From contig NC_087095.1 of NCBI RefSeq assembly GCF_963855985.1, forward strand, positions 9,248,001 to 9,312,000: DNA of 64,000 bases. The letters run 5' to 3'. This stretch comes from Ostrinia nubilalis. Its lineage: Eukaryota > Arthropoda > Insecta > Lepidoptera > Crambidae. Shown piece by piece: positions 21,032 through 32,468 of this stretch. Within the stretch, counting starts at the first letter, position 1. The number at the start of each line of letters is the position of its first letter. The notes below the pieces were generated by a model that worked only from the letters and a program-made list of their open reading frames with translations, ran no database searches and was not told where the DNA came from. The position numbers and the translations under genes were made by a program.

Positions 21032-23319
21032 TAAAATAATATAAGCTACTTATAGCCGATAAGTAATTTACATTTTAAGCCTGAAGTCTTTCGATGACAT
21101 CGCTTATCACACCGAACAAGTAGAAGTCTCAATGACTAAAACTTGTAGAAACCTAAAATCCGCAGTTAAGTTAGATTTTTTTAATCACGTCTTTGTGGGA
21201 AAAAGATGAGGCAGGTTTTCAGAACCATAAAAACTGCCTAAATATTGAATTAAATATTCAAAGCTAGACCGACATATACATCAAATTATACCAATAAAAT
21301 AATCCGCCTATCCCTTAATGTTCGTAATTCTACTTATGATAGCCTGGTGGCTCTTATACTATACTTACTTATAGTATAACAGACACAAAGTTTGCGTTAG
21401 AAATTGACAAGTAGCGGGAACTTAAAGAGGAAAACTTCTGGTATCTGTTTAAAGCTCACTCAAAGTTGGCATACAAAGCACTTAGCGGGCTGGAACAAAC
21501 TCACGACGCACCTGCAAGCATCGGTTTCATCTAACTTCATGTCCGAGTTCATAGAGCTTTTCTGAAGCTCTAAGTAGGTAAACGGAGTCACCCAAACCTA
21601 AGCTTAGAACTGAGATTGTCACTCTCAATACAATAGGTACCTACCATTAATTTGTCCTTTATTGAATTTCTCTTTTGACTTTGAATTGAATAGATCCAAT
21701 TAATTAAAGTTAACTGAAATGTGATCAAATTGTATTTAATTTTAAGTGAATTTCTCAAGATAGAAATTCCGTGTTGAAGTTATTACCAGTTCGTTCTCGT
21801 TTCCTTCATATTAAAAATCATGAAAATACCTCCAGATAGCAAGCAAATATTTAATCTTGGGTATTTCAAAAGACAAGTATTTAATCGTTTTAGTTCTTGG
21901 AGGGAAGTTACTTAAATTAGCACATTCCGCGTTGAGCACAACAAGCATCGCAAAAGTTCAGGCTGGTTTAAATGCCGCTTGTGTCTCCGAGTTAAATTCA
22001 GTTATGTTAAGAAGTTATGTTTCCAATTCTTAGGACGAATTTGCGGAGAGCTCTCGCACCGTTCGCCACGAATTGTGACAAATTAAATTCAAATTCTCGT
22101 GACTCGTTGAACCCGAGTGTTGTTTTTGGTTCAACATTCCAGTGATTGTTTGCACGGAAGATTTTATCATTTCGCTTCACTTTCGGTCTGCAGTTGTTTT
22201 CTTGGCAATTTCAAGCAATTTCTTATTCAAAATAGAAGGAGCTCACGTATTCTACAGTTCTATTTGTGTGTTTAGGGACCTATATAAATTAATTATGCAC
22301 CATATTTAACCGCAATTTGTTATTCCATTCTATTCAATAAAGTCTTTTATAAACATTACCTCAAAGTCCATGATGTGAACACGTGCACTGTAAAAGTTAA
22401 TTGGACTTCGCGTGATGTAAAAGTAAAATTAATTTAAATCACAGTAATTTCGTCATGTCAGCCTTAACGTTAACGCTAAATAAAACATTACGCAATTTCC
22501 CTGGTTCGATATCGAGGTCCTTATTTACTAGCGACTCTACTTATCGATAGAACTGCTCGGAAGCCGGTTGTTTTTCTTTAAGAGGCTGGAAGTGGGTTAG
22601 AGTCAACTTCGTTATAGATGAATTTGCGTGCCTCCGGGTAAACAGTTCTGGAGTCTGTTAGCTTTTTATTTTGCCAGTAATTGGATCAGCGACACGGCAA
22701 ACCGATAGCCGTGGTCGGATAATAGACGGGGAAAATATTTGAAGTACTTCTAACTTCACATTTGTCATTAAATCGTAGGAATTGCATATTTTTTGCAAAG
22801 TTTGAAGGTATTGTTATGCGTGGGAAACAGTCATTTAGTTTGATTACATAATTAACTCAATTTACACGACACTTAGTACGGGGATTTCCATCAAACAACC
22901 ATGCATGTGAGGAAAAAACTAGCAATTGAAACTAATGTTTTAACTATTCAGTTCTCCGAAGATCCTGCAATATAACACCTAATCCTCTTACTGTTCGTAG
23001 TTAAATTTCTAGGCTAAGGACTTCGAATATAATTATTATTGTTGGCCTCTCGTAGAAGTTGAAGATGCAGTGCGGAGTTCGTAATTGCCTCGCAAGTTCG
23101 AAACCTCCAATGTTTGTGGAACGTTCCTCCCTGTGTTTCCTCCTCCCTTTATTTCAGCTAGCTTTTATATTCGGAAAATTTATCTTACAATCAATGACGC
23201 TTTAATGAGATACTGCATGGAACAACTTTGTGAACAACAACTCAATTAAATACAGGAAGTTTACCATTTGAAAGAAACCTACAAAAAATACGCTTTAGTA
23301 TGCCAATGCAAACGTATAA

Positions 23320-23480
23320 TGTTATCATCATCATCATCTCAGCCATAGGACGTCCACTGCTGGCACATAGTAGGGACGCGAACTGTCGGCCGATGGGGCA
23401 GCAAGGTTCTGGAGTGGAGGCCGCGTACCGGAAAACGCAGCGTGGGACGTCCACCTACAAGGTGGACCGACGACATCGTA
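23320..23480 (-). mobile_element. RTE-clade LINE 3' fragment, rearranged
   Basis: ATCATC-rich tail then CTCAGCCATAGGACGTCCAC, the RTE 3' UTR in reverse. Further in, the coding part is scrambled: the CCACCTACAAGGTGGACCGA palindrome shows internal deletion or inversion. Confidence 0.65.
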
Positions 23481-24614
23481 AAAGTACATTGTTAATGTAT
23501 CCTCAATTATTATAATAGAAACAAACGCTTTAGTATAATTCTCCATCTATTACCTCTATCACAGGAAATAACGATTAACGTGGAAGATTTAGAAATTATC
23601 CTATTATGATGTCGATTAATTTTATGCTAATCGCAGTATTTTATCACCGTCATTAATTACATATTTAATACTTACGGGATTAGGACCTTCTCACTCTTTT
23701 TACCAAGGACATGAAAAACCTGAAACGATTCCAGCTATCTCACGCACGGTTGACATCTTATTACCAAAATTTTGTTTTATTCTTAAAGTGATTTCTTCAA
23801 ATTTTTTCCAATATTTTAGTAAGTATCTATAATACAAATAAGTCAAAGTCAAGTAAGTCAAGTTGTCGTGGTTCAATCGAACTGACATTATGTCTCATTT
23901 TATTTGACCAATATTAAAGTTACTGCAACATCTGTACAGGATTAATACTCGTAGTGACTACTACATTTGCATACAAGTTCCGACTTAATGTGCCGCAGTA
24001 AGAGCACTGCGTCGCTACGAAGGTAAACGAAAGTAGGCAAGAGTACGGGAAATCATCACGCCGCAGCTAAGTACTACACTGACTATGGTTTCCGACTCTT
24101 AAAAATTAAAACAAATTGTAATAAATGTTTAATTTTATAATCAGAATCTTTGCTATAGAAGCTAAAGGCTTTTGGTGAGATTGACGAAGAAAGTCATAAA
24201 TATCAATTTATTGATCTATGTCATATAATCCTAATTTTTCAAAGGTTTGACAGAATAATAAACAGTTTTACCGAAATCCAAGATCACGTAAAAGCCAGTC
24301 ATTAATCAGGATATTTCTTAATCCTCGCGCTATAGATTGACTTGTTGGGGTTGATGTACCGAATAAAGCAAATTGGTAAACACAATCGAACTAAAATAGA
24401 TAAACCTATTTGCTAAAAGAAATATCTGTTGACTGACTTCGCTAATATTGACTAACTTGTTCCAGTAAACAAATAAATATGAAACAGCCTAAGGAAAATA
24501 AGTGAGTCTTTTAAAAATGAAAGATTGTTTTTCTTTTTCAAAATAGCTGACGTCGATTTGTGTGATAAGAAATGTGAATTGACTTTTTTGTTTAATATCT
24601 TTAAATATTATATC
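23481..24614. other. Intergenic
   Basis: No gene or element recognised before the TA-flanked MITE. Confidence 0.4.
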
Positions 24615-24616
24615 TA

Positions 24617-24879
24617 CAGGATGTTAGGTAAATGGGTATATGAGCCGACACTAGCCCATGTTAACATGGGCATATAAATGGTATGGTGAAGTCAGAAAAT
24701 TGATATCTTGATTTTAATTATTTCAATTTTCATACAAATCGGATTTTATAAAATTTATTTTGTATGACAATTATAAAAATTAAATGATGATATCAAATTT
24801 CTGACTTCACCATACCATTTATATGCCCATGTTAACATGGGCTAGTGTCGGCTCATATACCCATTTACCTAACACCCTG
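24617..24879. mobile_element. Tc1/mariner-like palindromic MITE
   Basis: Ends CAGGATGTTAGGTAAATGGG and CCATTTACCTAACACCCTG with TA on both sides (24615-24616, 24880-24881). The arms of about 95 bp contain CCCATGTTAACATGGGC, itself a palindrome; the spacer is AT-rich. Confidence 0.8.
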
Positions 24880-24881
24880 TA

Positions 24882-26034
24882 TATTGTAGGTATTAAAATC
24901 CAAAACCATAATCTTTGTTTCGAGCGTGATGAACGCGTGGGCAGCTATCCAATTAAACGTGACCAAAGACGTGACTCTTGGCCCAAGTCTTGATAAAAAA
25001 AAATATCGAACGATTTTGAACAGAATTTTCACTTTATTAAGAGCCATTTTACATTTTCGTGCGAATTTCTAAGATTTTGGAAGCATGAATTACTATCTTA
25101 AGCAACACCCAGATATTATTTAATAACTGCGAAAGATAGGTCAATCCTTGGTGTTGACCATTAATGAAACGGATTTACTAAAACTCTTTTGCTTAATTCA
25201 CAGTGCCCCATCTCCCACAACCATTTTACGGAAAAATTGCCGCAGGCTCATTTTCAAAGTCCTGTATTTATTATTTATGCTCATATAATAACCTTAAAAA
25301 TATATAGTAATCATCGGACATATATTCTTGTAGTCCATTAATGAAATAGATTCTTGAATTTCATTACCATTATTGAGTAAAATCTAAAAATAATTTGGCA
25401 AATTTGAAGATTAACGTCACATTTTGATCGTGGTTTTTGGTTTAAAAACACAACAATAACTGAAATAAAAGTATCCCAAAATAAAGAATATTCATTGTAG
25501 AATTGATTTCTACAGTTATTGTTAAAATATTAGTAACCACTTTGTCAAAATATTGATGTGAATATCAGTATAAATTACAATGCGAAAGCCGACATCGATT
25601 AGTATGGCGCGAGCGCCCGTCAAGGCAGGACCTGTGTCATTTTTCCCGCCGTGACGTTTACGTGCGTTCGTGTCGTAAAGCGGTGATTTGTACGGCGACC
25701 AAATACATTTGATACTATGCCGAGAGGCTGTTTCGAGTCGGCCGGCCGAGCAGAAATTGAAATGATGAATTTTAATTTCTTTGACGAATCTGGGTGTAAC
25801 TATGTATAATATGTAGGTACCATGTATTTAATTTAATAAATAAATTATAAAAAAGCATATCCATTATGCTAGCACCCTTAACACAAGCATATTGGTTGCC
25901 TACTTTTGGACTAGATGGCGCTGTGAAATTGTTCAAAGATTTGTTTATTTATTTATCCGCTTTGAGGATTTTGTTTCGTGAAGAAGAAAAAGAAGCGTTT
26001 TGTTTCGAGAGGGCGAGTAGGCTTTGTTGTTAAA
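24882..26034. other. Intergenic with a CpG-rich patch
   Basis: At about 25590-25760 the base composition switches to CpG-rich (GGCGCGAGCGCCCG, GGCCGGCCGAGC) amid AT-rich DNA. It could be a promoter-like or decayed element segment. No adjoining exon was found. Confidence 0.35.
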
Positions 26035-27334
26035 TCTATACTAATAAAAGAGGAAAGATTTAATTGTTTGTTTGTTTGTTTGGAGGCAATAGGCTCCGAA
26101 AAAAAATTCTTTCACGATTTAGAATCCTAATTTTTTTCTATGTAGGCTATAAAATATTTTCTAAAACTTTAGTACAAAATCTTTGATAAGATTCGACGTT
26201 TAATAAATAAATTAATTTTCAGTACGATTTTAGTACTTGTTTTTCAGAAATTCTACGATTTAACTAAACTTCTAAAGTGTTTATATTTTATGCATAATTT
26301 ATTAACTTCTAAAATATACATATCCTATTGATAGATGACGTGCTTCGTATTTTATTAAAATTATTACCTGACTATGTTAAAAAGGTGTGGAATTTTATTT
26401 TGGAGATAACTTGGTTCCATAGAAATATAGAGAGATGCTAAGTATTGCGCTGAGTTCGAAACTCAGTGTCGTATTAGAAATTCACACACACAAAGAAGTC
26501 AAATTATGTGCTCATTATCCACTGCGGTATCAGTATTCAACGTTCGAATAATCTTTAGTACTATGCAAGCAATATAAACTGTTTACATAATGACGTCGCT
26601 ACTGTCATCATTGCTTTCACAAGCAATATGTTCCAATTTGTCCCTTGTCACATTTCCCTTTAGTTTCTGTGATCTGTGCTTGTTTCTAAGTTGATATCAA
26701 TGAAAATAACAAGTGAAAACGTAACATTGCATTGCAACTCGCAATTTCGCAATATTGATGAGGAGATTCCATTGGAAAGTCTGTATTCATTCCTAACACC
26801 ATCAAATTCAAGAGAATTCAAGAGAGTGCAGTTTCCCATCTCATGCTTAGGGACCACGGTTTAAAATAGTGTGGTTGCATAGAGCCTGCAACGGGCAACC
26901 GCGTGCGCAGTTGCTCATACTAATTTTCGATAAAAAGCAAGTGTTGGCGCCTTCACGAGTTTTAGCGGAGTTCCTTATGGTAGCGGGAGTAGACTTAATG
27001 GAAATCTATGCTTCTCCGACGACCAGTTGTATGTGGAATACTCTAGAGTATACGCACACAATAGCCTGGTGATTTTAGCACCTGAAGGAAAAACAAAAAA
27101 CATTGTTTACAAAGAAATCTGCGGCAGGTGTAGTGTTTTAATTTTGTTTTAGAAAGATCTCATAATTTTGTAAGTATTCAAATATTTAAACATAATAATT
27201 TGTAGATTTTATATCTATACTTATAATAAATCTGTAGAGAGGTCAATTCTGTACATGAAATATATTTTCAAAATAACTATCAGGGGGTGATCAGTGATCG
27301 ATACTGATGCCAAAAATGCAATCAGTAAAATTTT

Positions 27335-27366
<32 letters not shown>

Positions 27367-27820
27367 TGTTCCGTATAGAAACAAAAACTACTCGACAGAT
27401 TTTAACGAAACTTGGTACAATTATTCTTCATACTCCTGGGCAGGTTATAGTATACTTAGGAATTCCCACAGGAACAGGAATTAGCGGGAAAATACTTTTG
27501 TGTGAAAAATCTAAACCGCTTAAGTTAGACACTTGAAATTTGGCATGTAGGTACCTTAGTAAACTTAAAGCTTAGCGTCAATAGGATATTGCAAAATTCC
27601 CACGGGAACGGGAGTTAGCGGAAAAAAACATTTGTATGAAAAAATCTAAACCGCGTAAGATAGATGAAGGGGGTAAAACGGGATCCACGAGTACGAAGTC
27701 GCGGGCGGCCGCTAGTCAAAAAATATAATCATTTAACAAAATTAATTTTCTTAGAATATTTTAATTCTATTAGAACCATTTTCCACTTCATCGCAGAAGA
27801 AGTGGCGGGCAAAAAGCTAG
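26035..27820 (+). mobile_element. Helitron-like element containing a second Helitron
   Basis: Starts TCTATACTAATAAAAGAGG followed by a TTTG run and ends GGCGGGCAAAAAGCTAG at 27820. A younger Helitron (27214-27715) sits inside. Its core shares segments with 30178-31725: a GACGTG(C/T)TTCGTATTTTA block near 26337/30982 and a GAGTTTTAGCGGAG-type block near 26957/31265. No Rep/Hel gene. Confidence 0.65.
27214..27715 (+). mobile_element. Nested Helitron-like element
   Basis: Starts TCTATACTTATAATAAATC and ends GCGGGCGGCCGCTAG at 27715. It is a shorter relative of 13267-14325 with only one to two core units and the same (GTCT)n run at 27336-27356. Confidence 0.72.
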
Positions 27821-27825
27821 TATGA

Positions 27826-28250
27826 AATATGTACTATTGCCCGCGGCTTTACCCGCTTGAAATTTAGTTTGTCACAGATCGTCATAAATTATAGCCTATA
27901 TACATTGTTATTCTGGTCGACGCCAGGGATGGTTGAGCGTCGCTGTCGCTGGCGACAGGGTCTTCTGGTTCAGGGTTCATGGCGTAGGTCTCAGGCAAAA
28001 TGAAATCCACTCGTAGAAATTAATAAACTCAGTGTATTCACGAAAATAATTAGACACAGCAGAGTCGTATCGGAACTGAGTGAACCAAAGGTCTTGTGAT
28101 AGGAACTTCCGACCCGAGTGATAGTTGAACACAGACTGCCTAGTACTGCTGTACTGTACTGTAAAGTTTCATCAAAATCTGTTCAGTAGTTTTTGCGTGA
28201 AAGTGTAACAAACATACAGACATCCACACAAACTTTCGTATTTATAATAT
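27826..28250 (-). mobile_element. Helitron-like element, decayed
   Basis: On the - strand it starts near CTAATATTATAAATACG and includes TGAACAGATTTTGATGAAAC and GGCTATAATTTATGACGATC; it ends near GCCGCGGGC. CTAG is not preserved. Related copies are at 32351-35184 and 53380-53732. Confidence 0.55.
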
Positions 28251-28670
28251 TAGTAAGACTAGTAAGAAGTAAGATAGTAAGATGAATTATTTTAGTTATT
28301 TGTTTACTTATAATAATATTTATTTATTTATTTCTTAGCTCTGTCTGATAATGGATCTGGAGGAGATGCAATGGCCACCTCCGTAACAAAACAATAGAAC
28401 CCTATGGAGTTTGGGCTTGTGTGATTCGCCTTGACGAATATTTCGTATCCAGGGTCCGATGATGGAGCTGTAAGGGGGCAGATTTTTTTTTCAATATGTG
28501 ACTGTCTTTATTTTGTACTTAATATATATTTTACATATTATATCTATTTGTGTTTCATTATGAATCGAAATATAAAAGACTTAATAAGCTCTATTAAAAA
28601 TTTAAATTAATTTATCAAGTTTGAATACCTCATTCTACCTTAAAATTAATAACTTAAATCAAGTCTTAAT
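28251..28670. other. Intergenic
   Basis: No gene. AT-rich sequence with a short moderately GC-rich stretch at about 28340-28480 that has no recognisable reading frame. Confidence 0.35.
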
Positions 28671-28861
28671 ACGGTCACGGCTCAAGATTTTTTTGTCCAT
28701 TTCAGCGTTCTTTTTACTCTTTTGACGTTGCTTTGACAGCTTTTACCTAAATTCGCGCGGAATATTTTTGTGAAATGGCTCTTAAGTCTTTGGATGTGGT
28801 CCTATCTCACATTTTTTTCCGGAGAATTTTTCTACTCTTATCACTATTTTGACTAGTCTCT

Positions 28862-29063
28862 GTACCTCTAGTAGGAAAAACTTTCGAGTTCGTTTCGTTG
28901 CGTATTCAAAGTGTCATCGAAAAATTTTGTATGAAAAATTAAACAGCGCCCCCTAGGGCGGCTATAATATAGGGGGCGCTGTTTAATTTTTCATACAAAA
29001 TTTTTCGATGACACTTTGAATACGCAACGAAACGAACTCGAAAGTTTTTCCTACTAGAGGTAC
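28862..29063. repeat. Near-perfect ~202-bp palindrome (foldback)
   Basis: GTACCTCTAGTAGG...CCTACTAGAGGTAC with arms of about 93 bp that are identical by eye, meeting at CAGCGCCCCCTA / TAGGGGGCGCTG around a short spacer. It is probably the core of a MITE, whose outer limits I could not fix. Confidence 0.8.
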
Positions 29064-29195
29064 TGATCTGATCTGATAGTCGAAAACCAGTCGAAAAATG
29101 GTCAAAAAGGCTTTTTTGTATGGAGTTATGACGGATTCGATTTTCGATTCGATTAAAAAGTGCAACTTGTCTAGGGGGGCATAGCATAAACAAAT

Positions 29196-29259
29196 GCTAA
29201 AGTACCAAAGTACCAAAATGCCAAAGTTCCAAAGTACCAAAGTACAAAAGTACCAAAAT
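29196..29259. repeat. (AAAGTACC)n minisatellite
   Basis: About seven 8-bp units of AAAGTACC with variants AAAATGCC, AAAGTTCC and AAAATGG. Confidence 0.8.
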
Positions 29260-30177
29260 GGTCAAATTCAACAGCCACTCACGCGAAAGAGCAGATGGTC
29301 AGGTTAACATTGTTGGCTTGGTTGGGCAAACTCCCATTAAACGTTGCTCGCGGCTATCTCGCTGCACAGCTGCTGTATTAGGCCGTCTAATGGAACCGGC
29401 TTACTGCAGCCGTTGCATTCAATACCGATGCCCGTTAACACAAACTGCCGCCTCTAGCGCACTCGTTATTGTCATTTTCTAGGTGAGAATCCAATTGGAG
29501 ATTTTATTGCTTAGATGTCGAACGCGCTTTAATACACTATTGAAGAAAGTGCTTTCAGGTGCGAGGCTTGTGAAAATAGCATAATACAGTCATTTGTCAC
29601 TTTAGTTAAGGGATTTATAAAACTACAGTGTTACATTTTGTTGTTAAGTTACATTTTTGTCAGAAAATTATTGCTGTATTAACATTTCGCAAAAAAATAT
29701 GCATGATACTAGTATTTCTATGTATTTGTCAATAATCCTACAGATGAACTTACCTACTTTAATTTTTCCTTTACTTTAAAAAAATTAAGCTTTTAATATT
29801 TACAAAGTTTCGCGGAATCTAAAACCAAAAGTCCATTTTCAAACTGGAAATATATTATCCAAACATTTATGTAGTTGTTTCCCTAAAATGTGGCCAATTC
29901 TGACTTTTGATTTCGTGAAACTCATGATTTCTTTTCAGCTCGCGAAGAGTTCTAAATTAGGTTTTCAGATCTTATTTTCTCAGAAGTGATTCTAAGAAAC
30001 GTCGAATATTAAATTTGAATGCTTTGTATTCCTTTTTAGGGTCCCGTTGGCTAAAGGATGCCAATTTTATTAGGTCTAGATAAAAGTGTACTTTTGTTCT
30101 CTCTGTGTTAGTAGGATTTGCTAGTAGCCGCATCTCATAAACCAAAAATATCATTTTTCTCATTGTGTTGTGTGTAA
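29260..30177. other. Intergenic
   Basis: No gene seen. The 74-codon frame at 29258-29482 has no known motif. Confidence 0.35.
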
Positions 30178-31725
30178 TCTATACTAATATTATAAAGCTG
30201 AAGAGTTTGTTTGTTTGTTTGTTTGTTTGTTTGGTTGAACGCGCTAATCTCAGGAACTACTGGACCGATTTGAAAAATTCTTTTTGTGTTGGATAGCCCG
30301 TTAGTTCCTGAAGGCTTTAGGCTATTTATCATCACGCTAAGACCAATAGGAGCGGAGCACCAATCAAGAATATTTCAAATCAGTGAATTTTTTCCTTTTG
30401 AGAGCTGACGCTGCGTAAACGGTTAAAGTTTCGCAAAAATCATGTATGACAGGATTGTTCCCCTTTAAAAGTTCTTTAAAAAAGTCCGCGGTAGCATATG
30501 TCTATCTTTTAAGGTTGGCTCATAGTAACCATTTTTATGCAAAAAAAATCTGTTTTAAAATAATGCATTATTTGCGAAGGTGTTTTTATAAACATGATAT
30601 TAATCCTTATCCAAATAAATAAATTATTCACCACAAGTATTTAATTTTAAACATTCTTGCCCTTTACACCATTCGATTTCAATAAATATCTTAGAAGATA
30701 TCGCAGTTTTAAAATCACATCGCAGCAAAATAATGATCAAGTACTACGCGCGCTACTGATGGATCAATGCACAGCCTAAACCGCTGATCGTAAAGACCTG
30801 AAACTTGGACGGTGTTCACGGTGTGTTCTTTGTATGACGTAAGCATCTGATAAGAAAGGATTTCAAAATTCTACCCCTAAGGAGGTAAAAAGGAGGGGCA
30901 AAGTTTGTATGAAATAACGAGATTCCTTCGTCCAATCTACTTAAAATTTTGCATAAGCATTCTATAACAGAATTAATGGAAGACGTGTTTCGTATTTTAG
31001 TGAAATGCACCCCCTAACTATGTTAAAAAGGGGTAGAAAGTTATTTTAGTGGTGATTTGCTTCAAAGTTGATATTAATTACTCATTAGTGCATTTTTTTA
31101 CAATCATGACGTCATGTTAACGACTACCATACTCTAGGGGCCTCCACTTAACCTCGGAGTGGGTGCCCGCTGCGTGCGCTCGCCCAACAATGCATAGTAA
31201 TGCATGAAAGTCATGCCGCGGGCACCTGCTTGCGCTGTATACATATAAACTCATTTTCGCGCGAGAGTTTTGGCGGAGGCCCTTGAGGAAGTGGGAGTAG
31301 TCTTGAGGAAAAGCTCCTTCTCCCACGGCCAGTGGCATGCTGGGAGCTTGGTGATTCTAGCACCCGTAGGAAAATATAAAAAAAAGTTTACCAATAATAC
31401 TGCGGTAGGTGTAGTTTTCGATTTCGTTGTAAAAAAATAATACCACCGAGTAACTTTCACCGGATCAAAGGCCGATCTGCATATTCATAAAATATAAGAA
31501 AAAAATATTTTCATGTTTATTTAACCTGATTTTTATATTTTAAAAGTATTCAAACATTTAGATAATAACGTTAAAACATTTAAAAATAATCGTATGAGAA
31601 CGTTTTCGACTTCTCCACGGACGAAGTCGCGGGCAAAAGCTATTTGTAAAATAATTAGACTAAATTATTAAAAGTGCCTACCCAAAGTCATTATTCCACG
31701 CGGACGAAGTCGCAGGCACAGCTAG
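30178..31725 (+). mobile_element. Helitron, non-autonomous (Lep1-like)
   Basis: Starts TCTATACTAATATTATAAAG, continues with a TTTG microsatellite and the conserved AACGCGCTAATCTCAGGAAC region, and ends CGAAGTCGCAGGCACAGCTAG at 31725 with the usual GC-rich pre-terminal stem. An internal 3'-like end (GCGGGCAAAAGCTAT) at 31628-31642 suggests two fused 3' termini. No Rep/helicase coding sequence. Confidence 0.7.
30201..30232. repeat. (TTTG)n microsatellite in Helitron
   Basis: Seven TTTG/GTTT units just inside the Helitron 5' end. Confidence 0.8.
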
Positions 31726-32350
31726 TTGTTTATAAAATAGGGGGACGACGGGGACGACATACACAAGAAACATGTTTTTTGTTTCTGTTCAATTTACTAA
31801 ATTTTTTTCCCGGTATGAAACCTTCATCTTTGAGGACGACTTGCACTTGATCGCTCTTTATTCTTTTTTCGATTATCAAAGGATATCATAAACGTTATTT
31901 CAGCTCACAATGTTGTCTGCGTAATGTTCAACAATAATAAGTTCGTGGAATTTCGCACACCACATTTTGTTACAGCTTCATAAGAATTTACAAAGTCAAA
32001 GTCAAAATTTCTTTATTTGCTTAAACTAATAAATAGTACTTACAAATCGAAACTTTGATGTACATAACATTACTTTGATGTACTGTCGCCAGTACAAGAA
32101 TATAATCAGGAAAATATAAGTATGGCACGTGAACAGAACTTCTAGACAACGTAAGGTCTTAGGTCGCTATCTACTTTTAATTAATATAATTATATGTTAT
32201 TTATTTACTTCATGTACGTACCTCCTAAGGATTTAAACCTTGGCGAAGCATTATGAGTATGACAAACGACACAAGATTAATTAAATCAATTAAAGATGAA
32301 TGGTTCTCTCTGAGATTAACATGTGATGGCGTGTGACTTTCTTCCTTAGA
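31726..32350. other. Intergenic
   Basis: No gene or repeat terminus recognised. Confidence 0.35.
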
Positions 32351-32468
32351 AATCCTACTGTCTGGATGTCTGGATGGATGTATGTTTGTTACTCTTTCAC
32401 TCAAAAACTACTGAACGGATTTTGATAAAACTTTACAGTATTATTGTTTGTAACCCAGAATAACATAT

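Larger units (their letters stand above)
19869..23319. other. Intergenic, 3.4 kb, few features
   Basis: AT-rich DNA. A lone Helitron-type 3' end (AAGTCGCGGGCAAAAGCTAG) occurs at 20383-20402 and a (TTTA)n microsatellite at 21006-21031. No gene seen. Confidence 0.4.
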
